From an uncultured Rubritalea sp. (lineage in GTDB: Bacteria; Verrucomicrobiota; Verrucomicrobiia; Verrucomicrobiales; Akkermansiaceae), in contig CALFBV010000222.1 in the NCBI GenBank assembly GCA_937951395.1, forward strand, positions 1-9,747: a stretch of 9,747 nucleotides of DNA, in the 5' to 3' direction. Position numbers and translations under genes: made by a program. The notes below the pieces were generated by a model that saw only the letters and a program-made list of their open reading frames with translations, searched no databases and was not told the origin of the DNA. This document shows, piece after piece, positions 1-6,641 of this stretch (position 1 is the stretch's first letter; each line of letters starts with the position of its first letter).

Positions 1-1800
1 AGCACGGATGCAGTGTTCGAAGGTGACATGATTGTGCATCCACAGCTCCCCGATGCCCCACCAGAATGGAAGCCATTCACCTGTGTGGTGAACTACAACA
101 TCCTCAGCGACCACGACAGAAATGTGATCTTTGGCCAGACCAAGTTCAAAGAAGAGAGGAACTCAGGCACTATGAAGATGTTGCTCTGGAACCTCCTACC
201 TATTTTCCTCATCATTTTCCTTCTGTTCTTCCTTTTCCGCAGCCAAATGAAAAATGCAGGTAAGGGGGCAATGAGCTTTGGCAAGAGCAAGGCGAAGATG
301 CTCAATCAGGATAAGAATAAAGTTACTTTCAAGGACGTCGCAGGTATTCAGGAAGCTAAGGAAGAACTCTTCGAGATCGTAGACTTCCTCCGTGATCCTA
401 AGAAATTTGAAATGCTCGGAGGAAACATCCCTAAGGGTGTCCTCATGATCGGCTCACCAGGAACGGGTAAAACCCTCCTTGCCCGTGCCATCGCAGGTGA
501 AGCTGAAGTTCCTTTCTTCTCAATCTCAGGCTCAGACTTCGTCGAAATGTTTGTCGGTGTGGGTGCCAGCCGTGTTCGTGATATGTTCGAGCAAGGTAAG
601 AAAAACTCACCATGTATCATCTTCATCGATGAGATAGATGCAGTAGGTCGCCACCGTGGACAAGGCATGGGTGGCGGTCATGATGAACGTGAGCAGACAC
701 TTAATGCGCTACTCGTAGAGATGGACGGATTTGATGCCCGCTCAGGAGTCATCATCATAGCCGCCACGAACAGACCAGACGTGCTAGACCCAGCTCTACT
801 AAGACCTGGACGCTTTGACAGACAGGTGCGTGTGAATTTACCAGACGTTACTGGGCGCGAGCAGATCCTCGCTGTTCATGCTAAGAAAGTGAAGATCAAT
901 AAAGATGTAGATCTAGGAGTCATCGCCCGCGGAACTCCAGGCTTCTCAGGTGCTGAACTTGCCAATCTTCTGAACGAAGCCGCGCTTCTCGCAGCCAGAA
1001 CTGGTAAGAAAGACATCAAGCAGCCGGAACTAGATGAAGCTCGTGATAAAGTCCGCTGGGGACGTGAGCGCCGCTCACTAGCACTCAGTGATAAGGAAAA
1101 AGAAAACACCGCTTATCATGAAGCAGGTCATGCTATTCTTAATATTATCTGCGAACACACAGACCCACTACACAAGGTAACTATCATACCACGTGGACCA
1201 GCTCTCGGTGTCACCATGTTCCTCCCAGAGGAAGATAAATACACTCACCGCAGAGCAGAACTCATCGACCAACTTTGTGTCGCCATGGGTGGACGAGTTG
1301 CTGAGGAATTAAAATTTGGCAACGTGACTAACGGAGCCTCAGGAGACATCCGCCAAGCTACTAGCATCGCCCGCAAGATGGTATGCGAGTGGGGCATGAG
1401 TGAGAAGCTCGGCATGGTAGAATACGGTGGAGACGAGTCCGGCGGAGAAATGTTCATGGCTGGCAAAGGTAAGACATATTCAGAGGAGACAGCACAGTTG
1501 ATCGACGTTGAGATAAGAGATCTTATCGAGAGCGCTTATGACCGAGCAAAGGATTTACTCATTGAGCACCGCGATGCACTTAACCTCATCTCAGAAGCGC
1601 TCCTAGAGTATGAAACTCTCGATGGTAAGCAAACGGAAGACCTCCTCTACAAAGGAGAAATGGAGAATCCTCCGCACGTGCCAACACCACCAGAACCACC
1701 AACACCAATGCCACCAGACCCTGTTGTAAATGGTGAAGTAATCAGCGGCAGAAAAGACGATGATCCACTAGATAGAGAAGTCGTAGGCGCACCAGCTTAA
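1..1800 (+). CDS. ftsH: ATP-dependent zinc metalloprotease FtsH (5' end outside window)
   Basis: FtsH is a hexameric inner-membrane AAA+ protease that extracts and degrades membrane and short-lived cytosolic proteins. The frame is open from base 1, so the first membrane segment and true start lie upstream; residues here are counted from the GTG at 13. Residues 1-55 are the end of the periplasmic region, about 58-75 the second membrane helix ([13 protein letters not shown]...). The AAA module carries Walker A GSPGTGKT (147-154), pore loop FVG (180-182), Walker B IIFIDEID (202-209) and the second region of homology with its arginines near 264-270. The protease domain has the zinc site HEAGH (369-373), with Asp445 in [10 protein letters not shown] the likely third ligand. 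All key residues are present. Unusual is the tail: about residues 553-568 are very proline-rich and the protein ends in charged residues. A strong terminator follows directly, so this is the last gene of its transcript. Confidence 0.97.
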   Translation, partial: STDAVFEGDMIVHPQLPDAPPEWKPFTCVVNYNILSDHDRNVIFGQTKFKEERNSGTMKMLLWNLLPIFLIIFLLFFLFRSQMKNAGKGAMSFGKSKAKMLNQDKNKVTFKDVAGIQEAKEELFEIVDFLRDPKKFEMLGGNIPKGVLMIGSPGTGKTLLARAIAGEAEVPFFSISGSDFVEMFVGVGASRVRDMFEQGKKNSPCIIFIDEIDAVGRHRGQGMGGGHDEREQTLNALLVEMDGFDARSGVIIIAATNRPDVLDPALLRPGRFDRQVRVNLPDVTGREQILAVHAKKVKINKDVDLGVIARGTPGFSGAELANLLNEAALLAARTGKKDIKQPELDEARDKVRWGRERRSLALSDKEKENTAYHEAGHAILNIICEHTDPLHKVTIIPRGPALGVTMFLPEEDKYTHRRAELIDQLCVAMGGRVAEELKFGNVTNGASGDIRQATSIARKMVCEWGMSEKLGMVEYGGDESGGEMFMAGKGKTYSEETAQLIDVEIRDLIESAYDRAKDLLIEHRDALNLISEALLEYETLDGKQTEDLLYKGEMENPPHVPTPPEPPTPMPPDPVVNGEVISGRKDDDPLDREVVGAPA

Positions 1801-1814
1801 GTAACTTTAAAAGC

Positions 1815-1856
1815 AAAAGATCCGTCTGATCAATATGATCAGGCGGATCTTTTTTT
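1815..1856 (+). terminator. Rho-independent terminator of ftsH
   Basis: A 14-bp stem (AGATCCGTCTGATC pairing with GATCAGGCGGATCT, one G-T wobble) with a 5-base AATAT loop is followed by a run of seven T. Flanking A residues on the 5' side could lengthen the stem and make it usable from the other strand. It starts 14 bases after the ftsH stop codon. Confidence 0.92.
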
Positions 1857-1865
1857 GCCTAAAAC

Positions 1866-2190
1866 TTAAGTGCTCGTCTCTTTGAGACCTATACACAGAA
1901 ACTAAGCTCTGAAGGGCTCATTGCCAAAGAAGGTAGTCTCGTTGATGCTAGCTTTATTAACGCCCCTCGCCAACGAAATAAACGGATCAGTAAAGCCAGA
2001 GCGAGTGGAACATGTCTTTGGAAGAATGTCCCAAATGGGAGCGGACTTCTGTAGGGCAATCGGCTTAAAGCGAGCCAAACAGCATAACTCCCTCTGTAAC
2101 CTTACCTATAATATGGATCACTACGCCTTCTTGATGAGGGTGAAAATCTTGCAAAATCTTGAATCCTTTATTTTAACGGGTTTTCAGTAG
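1866..2190 (+). pseudogene. IS5-family transposase relic (internally deleted, frameshifted)
   Basis: Two frames together read as pieces of one transposase. The first, from 1866 to about 2003, gives LFETYTQKLSSEGLIAKEG, then SLVDASFINAPRQRN and ISKARA. This resembles the IS5/IS1031-type region around the first catalytic aspartate (VDAS). The second frame takes over at about 2002 and reads RVEHVFGRMSQMG, then RAIGLKRAKQHNSLCNLTYN, the conserved C-terminal block that holds the last acidic residue (RVEHVF). In intact relatives these blocks are separated by roughly a hundred or more residues, including the second catalytic aspartate; here they are joined almost directly, so an internal deletion has occurred. 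A shift of about two bases near 2001-2003 then breaks the frame. No intact transposase can be made. I could not identify terminal inverted repeats or a target duplication. Family assignment is from recognised motifs, not a search. Confidence 0.82.
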
Positions 2191-2268
2191 TCCCCTTGTG
2201 TTAATTTAAGAGAAATTTATCTACGCAAATAGCTAGGCAAAGGTTGAGTGTTTTGTTAGAAGATAGTG

Positions 2269-2691
2269 ATGGAAGATGAACCTATGCTGAAGATCCGCTC
2301 GCGGACAGACTGCCCCTGCGATAGTGGGAAAATATATCATGACTGTTGTCGCCCGTTCCATGTTGGTAAGGCGCAGCCTGCTACTGCTGTGGCGCTGATG
2401 AGGTCGCGCTATACTGCGTTCTTTTTCAGACTGGTGGATTATCTAGTGAGTTCTACGCATCCAGATGTGCGTGAGAAAAACCTCCGTGAAGAGCTGGATG
2501 ACATGGTCGATGATATGATGTGGCGTAAATTAAAGATTATAAACAAGAGTAAGGGGACCGCTGAGGACAGAAAAGGTAAAGTGGAGTTTGTTGCGCAATA
2601 TCACTGTGATGGTGAGTTCAGCGAACTGCATGAGAATTCACGGTTCAGAAAGTATAAGGGGCAGTGGAAATACTTGGATGATAAGGGATAG
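2269..2691 (+). CDS. YchJ family (UPF0225) SEC-C motif protein
   Basis: A cytosolic protein of about 140 residues with the layout of the YchJ/UPF0225 family. The N-terminus has a zinc-binding SEC-C motif, CPCDSG...DCC (ligands CPC and CC, 11 residues from first to fourth Cys). The motif usually reads CPCGSG, so the Asp for Gly is a small deviation. It is followed by the family hallmarks ALMRSRYTAF, VDYLVSSTHP and, near the end, VEFVAQY, LHENSRF and WKYLDD, which form the NTF2-like YchJ domain. Some relatives carry a second SEC-C motif at the C-terminus; this one does not. The biochemical role of the family is unknown. The start is uncertain: GTG 2266, ATG 2269 and ATG 2284 are in frame, and GGAAG at 2271-2275 is well spaced for 2284. 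The next gene begins four bases after the stop, suggesting co-transcription. Confidence 0.85.
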   Translation: MEDEPMLKIRSRTDCPCDSGKIYHDCCRPFHVGKAQPATAVALMRSRYTAFFFRLVDYLVSSTHPDVREKNLREELDDMVDDMMWRKLKIINKSKGTAEDRKGKVEFVAQYHCDGEFSELHENSRFRKYKGQWKYLDDKG

Positions 2692-2695
2692 TGCT

Positions 2696-3214
2696 ATGGG
2701 TGATGACGTAGTAATAGTTAGCGAGAAGACCTTGGTATTTACCCGCATGCCCGCGGATGGATTTGATGAATTTATGGGGGATCCTGAGGCGGTGATCGCT
2801 ACAGTGGAGGACATGGGGTTTGATCAAGATGAGATGCTACAGGCGATGACTTCAGCGGGGGATCCTAGCTTACTTTTACAGCTGATGGAAGGTCGCTGGA
2901 GTGGTGAGGAAATGAACTTTTCTTTTGAGAATCTCTGGGTTTCTTTGTGTGAGAAATTTCCTGGTAACACAACGCTCAAGATGATCACGGATGAGGGGAG
3001 ACACTCTCAGATCCATACGGATCATGGCGCGATTCGTGTGCTTAGCCAAGATCAGGTAGTAAGAGCTCAATCTGAGCTAGATGCAATGCACTTAGGGAGT
3101 TTGAATCAAACTGATGAACGTGACCAAATGTTAGAGGACTTGTTTCCTGCTCTGCAAAATTTCTTTTCCTACGCAGCGGACGCCAAAGAATTCGTTCTAG
3201 TGAGCTGGATTTAA
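2696..3214 (+). CDS. DUF1877 (YfbM-like) family protein, putative
   Basis: A soluble, acidic 172-residue protein without signal peptide or membrane segment. Length and pattern suggest the DUF1877/YfbM family: an N-terminal strand-helix unit (LVFTRMPADGFDEFMGDPEA), a central helix with FENLWVSLCE, then GAIRVLSQDQVVRAQSELDA, comparable to the family's 'aRyLspeeV' region, and a C-terminal FFSYAADAKEFVLVSWI like the usual '...AA..gd.vl.wl' ending. This match is from memory of the family and is moderate, not strong. Family function is unknown. The ATG at 2696 is preceded by AAGGG (2683-2687) at suitable spacing; the frame stays open upstream but would then overlap the ychJ-like gene by about 100 bases, so I prefer 2696. 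Probably in one operon with the gene before it. Confidence 0.6.
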   Translation: MGDDVVIVSEKTLVFTRMPADGFDEFMGDPEAVIATVEDMGFDQDEMLQAMTSAGDPSLLLQLMEGRWSGEEMNFSFENLWVSLCEKFPGNTTLKMITDEGRHSQIHTDHGAIRVLSQDQVVRAQSELDAMHLGSLNQTDERDQMLEDLFPALQNFFSYAADAKEFVLVSWI

Positions 3215-3252
3215 AACGAGCCATATGAGAAAACGCGTGTATCTTAGATGAG

Positions 3253-3702
3253 ATGGTATTCATAAAGGCAAACAAAGCTGAGGGATCTTTTTTAGGGAGG
3301 GGGACTCATGTGTGGCTTGAAATAATTGACCATGCAGGTGTGAGGACGACTTTCTCTGGCGCGAGAAATGGTAAGATGCTGGATGTAATTAGAGACTACA
3401 AGCGAGACTTCGACAGAGAGGCTGCTCGTGGTCTGTTAGAGATTTTGCCACCTGCTGGGATGAGTGAGGATGAGTGGGCTGACGCAGTAATCACAGCTAG
3501 CCTTGAAGTTCAGAAAAAGATGCATGGTAACTACGCATTTAACGGAACTTTTCCATGGGGAGAAACTAGTAAAGGTATCCCTAGGTCTAACTGTTGCCAA
3601 GTAGTGCAACGAATCATGAAAATTGCTGGCGGAGAGATTCCTAGTGGTAAAATAAAAGGGGTCTTGCCTGGCTTGGGCCGAGGGTGGCGAGATTATATTT
3701 AG
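3253..3702 (+). CDS. Hypothetical protein, possible permuted papain-like (NlpC/LRAT-type) fold
   Basis: A 149-residue protein with no signal peptide or membrane helix. I do not recognise a named family. The arrangement is suggestive of circularly permuted papain-like enzymes: His19 in a strand (THVWLEII), followed by a second strand (GVRTTFSG), a charged helical middle (50-92), and then Asn-Cys at the head of a helix (SNCCQVVQRIMKIAGG, Cys114), with a Gly/Pro-rich tail (LPGLGRGW). In such folds the histidine strand precedes the cysteine helix. This is inference from pattern only. The ATG at 3253 is the only good start, because an in-frame TGA lies at 3226-3228 and no other start codon follows it. 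There is no clear ribosome site. It lies 38 bases after the DUF1877-like gene and ends 11 bases before a convergent gene. Confidence 0.7.
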   Translation: MVFIKANKAEGSFLGRGTHVWLEIIDHAGVRTTFSGARNGKMLDVIRDYKRDFDREAARGLLEILPPAGMSEDEWADAVITASLEVQKKMHGNYAFNGTFPWGETSKGIPRSNCCQVVQRIMKIAGGEIPSGKIKGVLPGLGRGWRDYI

Positions 3703-3713
3703 CCTTTAGCCTA

Positions 3714-4583
3714 TTAGTAGTCTTTGATAAAGGTGCCTTCTGGTGCAGGTTCTAGGAAGCCGTGATCGGTGATGAAGCAGTCAGAACTTTCTAGTGACTG
3801 GACAAAGTTGTCTTGGTTCACATTGAAATTAAAGAAACTATGTGTGCCTTGCTTGAACGGGTAGAACATACAGGTGTTCTTTTTGCGCTGCATTTTCTTA
3901 GTGAACTGCTCCACCTCATCGATAGAAGTAGTGTGATCAGAAGTGCCGTGGTAGAAGATCATAGGAGGTGCATTTTTTCCAATGCATCGGTTAGGGCTGG
4001 TTTTAAGAGCCTGCTTTTTGTCTTCGAATAATTCGTATGCTTCTGATTTCTTAGTAGTATCAATGATAGCGCTGTAGAGGATGAGTGCATTAGGGCGACT
4101 ATCGAAAAGTCCGTTGTCTTCCACATCTGGGTTAAGCGCAGCACATAGGGCTATGTGAGCACCACTAGCGGCACCGCAAGCGATGATTTTGTGCGGGTCT
4201 ACACCTACGAAAATATGGTTTTCACGGAGCCAAAGGATGAGTGACTGGGCATCTTCTATGGATTCTTTAGGAGTGGAATGATGAATAGAGGATACACGAT
4301 ATTCTGCGAGAATGACGACAGCTCCACGTGTCACGAAGTGGAGAGCCTGAGGCGCGAACTGGCTTACCATCTGGTTATCCCATTTACCTCCATGGAAGAA
4401 GACAATGGCTGTGCGCTGCTCATCATCTTGAAAATCTTTAGGGTATAAGAAATGAGCATCGAGCTTAGTATCTCCTGCTTCATCGAGCTTCTTGTATGTG
4501 TGGACAATTTCCCCTGCAAGCAGTTCTTGCTCGCGCATGAGGAGTGTCGGTGAGTTGCTATCGATGATGGTTTCTGGCTCCAT
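3714..4583 (-). CDS. Alpha/beta hydrolase (esterase/lipase-like) with atypical nucleophile elbow
   Basis: A 289-residue protein with the features of the hormone-sensitive-lipase/BD-FAE type esterases: oxyanion motif FFHGGKW (HGG at 64-66), EYRVSS at 94-99 (the usual 'eYRl' strand), nucleophile elbow region ACGAASGAHIAL (135-146), acid FYHGTSD (Asp216) and His248 in GTHSFF. Relatives normally read GGSAGGH at the elbow. Here the aligned residues are G137-A-A-S-G-A-H143, so the position of the nucleophilic serine (139) is alanine, with a serine one place later. It may be an altered or inactive enzyme. No signal peptide is seen, so a cytosolic location is likely. ATG 4583 is the first start codon after an upstream in-frame stop; it lacks a Shine-Dalgarno sequence. 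It is divergent from the secreted protein at 4685 and convergent with the 3253 gene, without a visible terminator between them. Confidence 0.85.
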   Translation of the reverse strand: MEPETIIDSNSPTLLMREQELLAGEIVHTYKKLDEAGDTKLDAHFLYPKDFQDDEQRTAIVFFHGGKWDNQMVSQFAPQALHFVTRGAVVILAEYRVSSIHHSTPKESIEDAQSLILWLRENHIFVGVDPHKIIACGAASGAHIALCAALNPDVEDNGLFDSRPNALILYSAIIDTTKKSEAYELFEDKKQALKTSPNRCIGKNAPPMIFYHGTSDHTTSIDEVEQFTKKMQRKKNTCMFYPFKQGTHSFFNFNVNQDNFVQSLESSDCFITDHGFLEPAPEGTFIKDY

Positions 4584-4684
4584 GGTGATTTCTGGGAGGG
4601 TGACAGAGAGTGTCTTTTTTAGTTTCTTTTGTAAACTTTGTTTTTTTTATTTTTATCCTACCAATTCAGTGTCAATCTCATCGT

Positions 4685-5599
4685 ATGAATAAACGATTAC
4701 TCACTATCTGCACCGTTCTCATCACTCTCTGTATGATCCATTTAAAAGCGGATGCTCAGGTAGCGCAAGCCAAGGTGGATGCTCAGCTGAAAACCCATCT
4801 TGATGGTGTTTACATGCAGTGGAGAAACGCAATGATCAAGAAAAATTACAACCTATGGGCTCAATACACAGCGACTCACAGGCAAGTTCACATTAAAAAC
4901 AGGATCGTATCTGAGAAAAAAGCATTTCCTGCGTGGGTTTTCCAAGTGCCTGTGAGCCCCCCGCCTGTAACCGGTCTGAAGGCACTGAGTGTTACTGCTA
5001 AGGGCTCTACTGCCACGGCTGTGTATTTTGGGGAGATAGACTTCGGGGTGGGCGGAAAGCCTACAGAGAATATTTTGTTGCTCAATTTCATCAATGAGCG
5101 TGGTCAGTGGAAATATGATAAGGCAGAATTTATCCGTCTAACAGATCTCAAGGATGTGCGTAAGAAAATCAAAGCTGGAGATCTAACTTATGTTAAGCAG
5201 AAAGATTTTCAGCCATCAGGAGTTGTCCCACAGATGCCTATAGCGGTGCGTTCAGCTAAGTACATTGCAAAGGTGTATGTTTTCTGTCCCGGAAGAGAGG
5301 TGAAAATGAAGGTGAACAAAGTTTCTGACCACAGATTCCAGAACACTAAGATGTCTGAGGTAGTGCTCGGTGGTGGTCTCGATGGTTTGAATGAGGTGCA
5401 GTTTGCTGCGAAATCACTGGAAGGTAGTACCGGTAAGGAGGCTCTAAGTATCCGTGTTTATTTGATGTCTATGGTGAAGGGTGTGCAGCCAATTAAAGTC
5501 TTTGAATATCAGGTGAAAGAAGATGGTGAGGTGAAGAAATTTGGCAGTGCTAATTTTACAATCGACCAGGCAGTGGTGAATAAGTTGAATGGTAACTAG
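4685..5599 (+). CDS. Secreted protein with NTF2-like N-terminal domain, function unknown
   Basis: A 304-residue exported protein. The N-terminus is a clear type I signal peptide: MNKR, a hydrophobic stretch LLTICTVLITLCMI, then HLKADAQ with probable cleavage after ADA. Residues about 30-155 look like an NTF2/SnoaL-like alpha+beta unit: helix (KTHLDGVYMQWRNAMIKKNY, then LWAQYTATHR), then strands with GSTATAVYFGEIDFGVGG, ILLLNFINERGQWKYDKAEF. Residues about 185-300 are strand-rich and probably form a beta-sandwich (KVYVFCPGREVKMKVNKV, ALSIRVYLMSM, IKVFEYQV). I know no function. The frame is open from GTG 4610, but the ATG at 4685 puts the signal peptide at the start and is preferred. No Shine-Dalgarno sequence is visible; the upstream T-rich stretch (4638-4655) may hold the promoter, but I see no convincing hexamers. 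Likely monocistronic. Confidence 0.85.
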   Translation: MNKRLLTICTVLITLCMIHLKADAQVAQAKVDAQLKTHLDGVYMQWRNAMIKKNYNLWAQYTATHRQVHIKNRIVSEKKAFPAWVFQVPVSPPPVTGLKALSVTAKGSTATAVYFGEIDFGVGGKPTENILLLNFINERGQWKYDKAEFIRLTDLKDVRKKIKAGDLTYVKQKDFQPSGVVPQMPIAVRSAKYIAKVYVFCPGREVKMKVNKVSDHRFQNTKMSEVVLGGGLDGLNEVQFAAKSLEGSTGKEALSIRVYLMSMVKGVQPIKVFEYQVKEDGEVKKFGSANFTIDQAVVNKLNGN

Positions 5600-5706
5600 A
5601 GTCGTAATCTAACATCCACTGCTATGTAAAAGTTAACCTCCGTTTACGAGGAATGTATAAGAGTAGCTCCTTAGCGTTTTATTCGTTCGCTGATCCAAGG
5701 TAGTAA

Positions 5707-6069
5707 TTTTGCACTCCAGTGGAAGCTGTTCACAGTGAACCTATTCCTTACCGGGGGGATATTACGTGACCATTCACACCACTTAATATAGGTAACGCAT
5801 GGAGGTGAAATGGGACACGACTTGGTTTAAATGCACCGGTACCATACCTCTAGAATGGCAGTGTGATCAGGTGGCATAAGTTTACCTACTCGTTACTACA
5901 TCATGGAGGTTCTCTTCAAGAGAGTGGAGTGATCGAGCAAGCATACGAGCTTAATGTTCCGCTAGTTCTACAAAAGGCCGATCAGCATGTGGTGTTCATG
6001 TTATATGAAAATCAATGCTTTGCGTGTATTGGCGAAGTAATTGTAAAAAATAATAAGGATTTTATTTGA
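5707..6069 (+). pseudogene. Collapsed relic of a GH38-type alpha-mannosidase
   Basis: The 506 bases between the 4685 and 6106 genes contain no intact gene, and bases 5600-5706 show nothing I can name. From 5707 three short frames match successive parts of bacterial GH38 alpha-mannosidases. Frame one reads TPVEAVHSEPIPYRGDIT, then a TGA (5767-5769), then PFTPLNIGNAW; compare the N-terminal '...VEAWHvpgEPiPf...pFavG.pWG'. A shifted frame (5808-5864) reads KWDTTWFKCTGTIPLEWQ, like the family's 'WGTTWFrvtGtvPaEW'. From 5863 a third frame reads WHKFTYSLLHHGGSLQESGV, IEQAYELNVPL and QKADQHVVFMLYEN, like the C-terminal 'HrFtYaLlpHaG..reagv...aY.LN.Pl' and '...kkaed....vRLYE'. The whole catalytic centre, several hundred residues, is missing. 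Intact enzymes hydrolyse alpha-mannosides. The match is from remembered family motifs. Confidence 0.68.
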
Positions 6070-6093
6070 ATTACTCCGTAAGCGCACTAATAT
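6066..6093 (+). promoter_or_regulatory. Possible sigma70-type promoter for the small lipoprotein
   Basis: TTGAAT (6066-6071) and TAATAT (6088-6093) are separated by 16 bases, each matching four of six consensus positions. Transcription would begin only a few bases before the ATG at 6106, giving an almost leaderless mRNA, which fits the lack of a Shine-Dalgarno sequence. AT-rich DNA makes chance matches likely. Confidence 0.3.
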
Positions 6094-6105
6094 ACAAACT
6101 TATCT

Positions 6106-6429
6106 ATGAAAACCACTATTAAACTATTCGCTATAACACTTTTCGCAGTTCTATTCACTTCTTGCTGTAATTTTGGCAAGGTGGGTTCCATTACTGGGGA
6201 GAAAAAAATTCTAGTAAACGAATACACTGGCGCTAAAGGCGGCATGGTTACCGTTGAGAAGACAGTGCCTGTGACTCACAAATGCGGTGAATGTGGATCT
6301 TCATTCTGCCCTAAGCCAGAGTGCTGCGGGATCATCAACAGAAGCGTTCTTTCACGTGCTACAGGTCAGTCCGGAACTGGTGAGCCGCACATCGGCCTCA
6401 TTCCTACGATGAAGACACTAGCGCCGTAA
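6106..6429 (+). CDS. Small cysteine-rich putative lipoprotein
   Basis: A 107-residue exported protein of unknown function. MKTTIK followed by LFAITLFAVLFTSC fits a lipoprotein signal peptide with the lipidated cysteine at position 20; the residue at -3 is Phe rather than the usual Leu, so the lipobox is slightly off. A second cysteine follows directly. After a spacer (VGSITGEKKILVNEYTGAKG) there is a tight cluster, CGECGSSFCPKPECC (about 60-74), with five cysteines in 15 residues that could bind a metal or form disulfides. The remainder is short and polar. The start lacks a Shine-Dalgarno sequence but places the signal peptide exactly at the N-terminus. It stands alone: the mannosidase relic lies upstream and a strong terminator begins 49 bases after the stop. 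I do not recognise a family. Confidence 0.78.
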   Translation: MKTTIKLFAITLFAVLFTSCCNFGKVGSITGEKKILVNEYTGAKGGMVTVEKTVPVTHKCGECGSSFCPKPECCGIINRSVLSRATGQSGTGEPHIGLIPTMKTLAP

Positions 6430-6477
6430 TTGATTACTTTCATATAAATACATACTAAACACACACACACCTACGAG

Positions 6478-6518
6478 ACGACGCTCACATGGCCATGCCA
6501 TATGAGCGTCGTTTTTTT
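6478..6518 (+). terminator. Rho-independent terminator of the lipoprotein gene
   Basis: A near-perfect hairpin: ACGACGCTCACATGGC pairs with GCCATATGAGCGTCGT (15 of 16 pairs, one C-A mismatch) around a 3-base loop, followed by seven T (6512-6518). It lies about 50 bases beyond the stop at 6429 and isolates the E2 gene from upstream transcription. Confidence 0.92.
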
Positions 6519-6532
6519 GGAGATGATCTCTC

Positions 6533-6562
6533 TTAAAGGAGACGGAGAAAAAATGATATAAT
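6533..6562 (+). promoter_or_regulatory. Extended -10 promoter for the E2 gene
   Basis: TGATATAAT at 6554-6562 is a perfect TGnTATAAT extended -10 element. A weak -35 (TTAAAG, 6533-6538) lies 18 bases upstream. Position supports it: just after the terminator at 6518 and about 80 bases before the E2 start, which leaves a 5' leader of roughly 70 bases. Confidence 0.5.
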
Positions 6563-6641
6563 TCTTGCTCAAAGTCACATTTTCTAAGACAACTAAGAGT
6601 ATAAATCAACTCAATCAATTTAATCTAATCATCACTACTTT

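Noticed and set aside
1921..2190. An open frame of 89 codons that could be called a hypothetical gene.
   Set aside because: Its C-terminal half is the RVEHVFG block of an IS5-type transposase, and its first 25 codons run out of frame across the VDASFI block of the same relic.
2588..2695. An N-terminal extension of the DUF1877-like gene.
   Set aside because: It would overlap the conserved C-terminal part of the YchJ-type gene out of frame; ATG 2696 has a plausible ribosome site and matches expected length.
3225..3251. A short frame MRKRVYLR ending at TGA just before the 3253 gene, as a possible leader peptide.
   Set aside because: Eight codons without a ribosome site or attenuator-like hairpin; chance is the simplest explanation.
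4610..4684. A GTG start 25 codons upstream for the secreted protein.
   Set aside because: It would bury the signal peptide behind another hydrophobic stretch; ATG 4685 places the signal peptide at the N-terminus.
5863..6069. A 68-codon open frame that could be called a small gene.
   Set aside because: It reads as the C-terminal tail of a GH38 mannosidase that follows N-terminal fragments in another frame, and it lacks a proper start.
6459..6470. A run of six AC dinucleotides.
   Set aside because: Too short to count as a meaningful repeat and without a link to a gene start.
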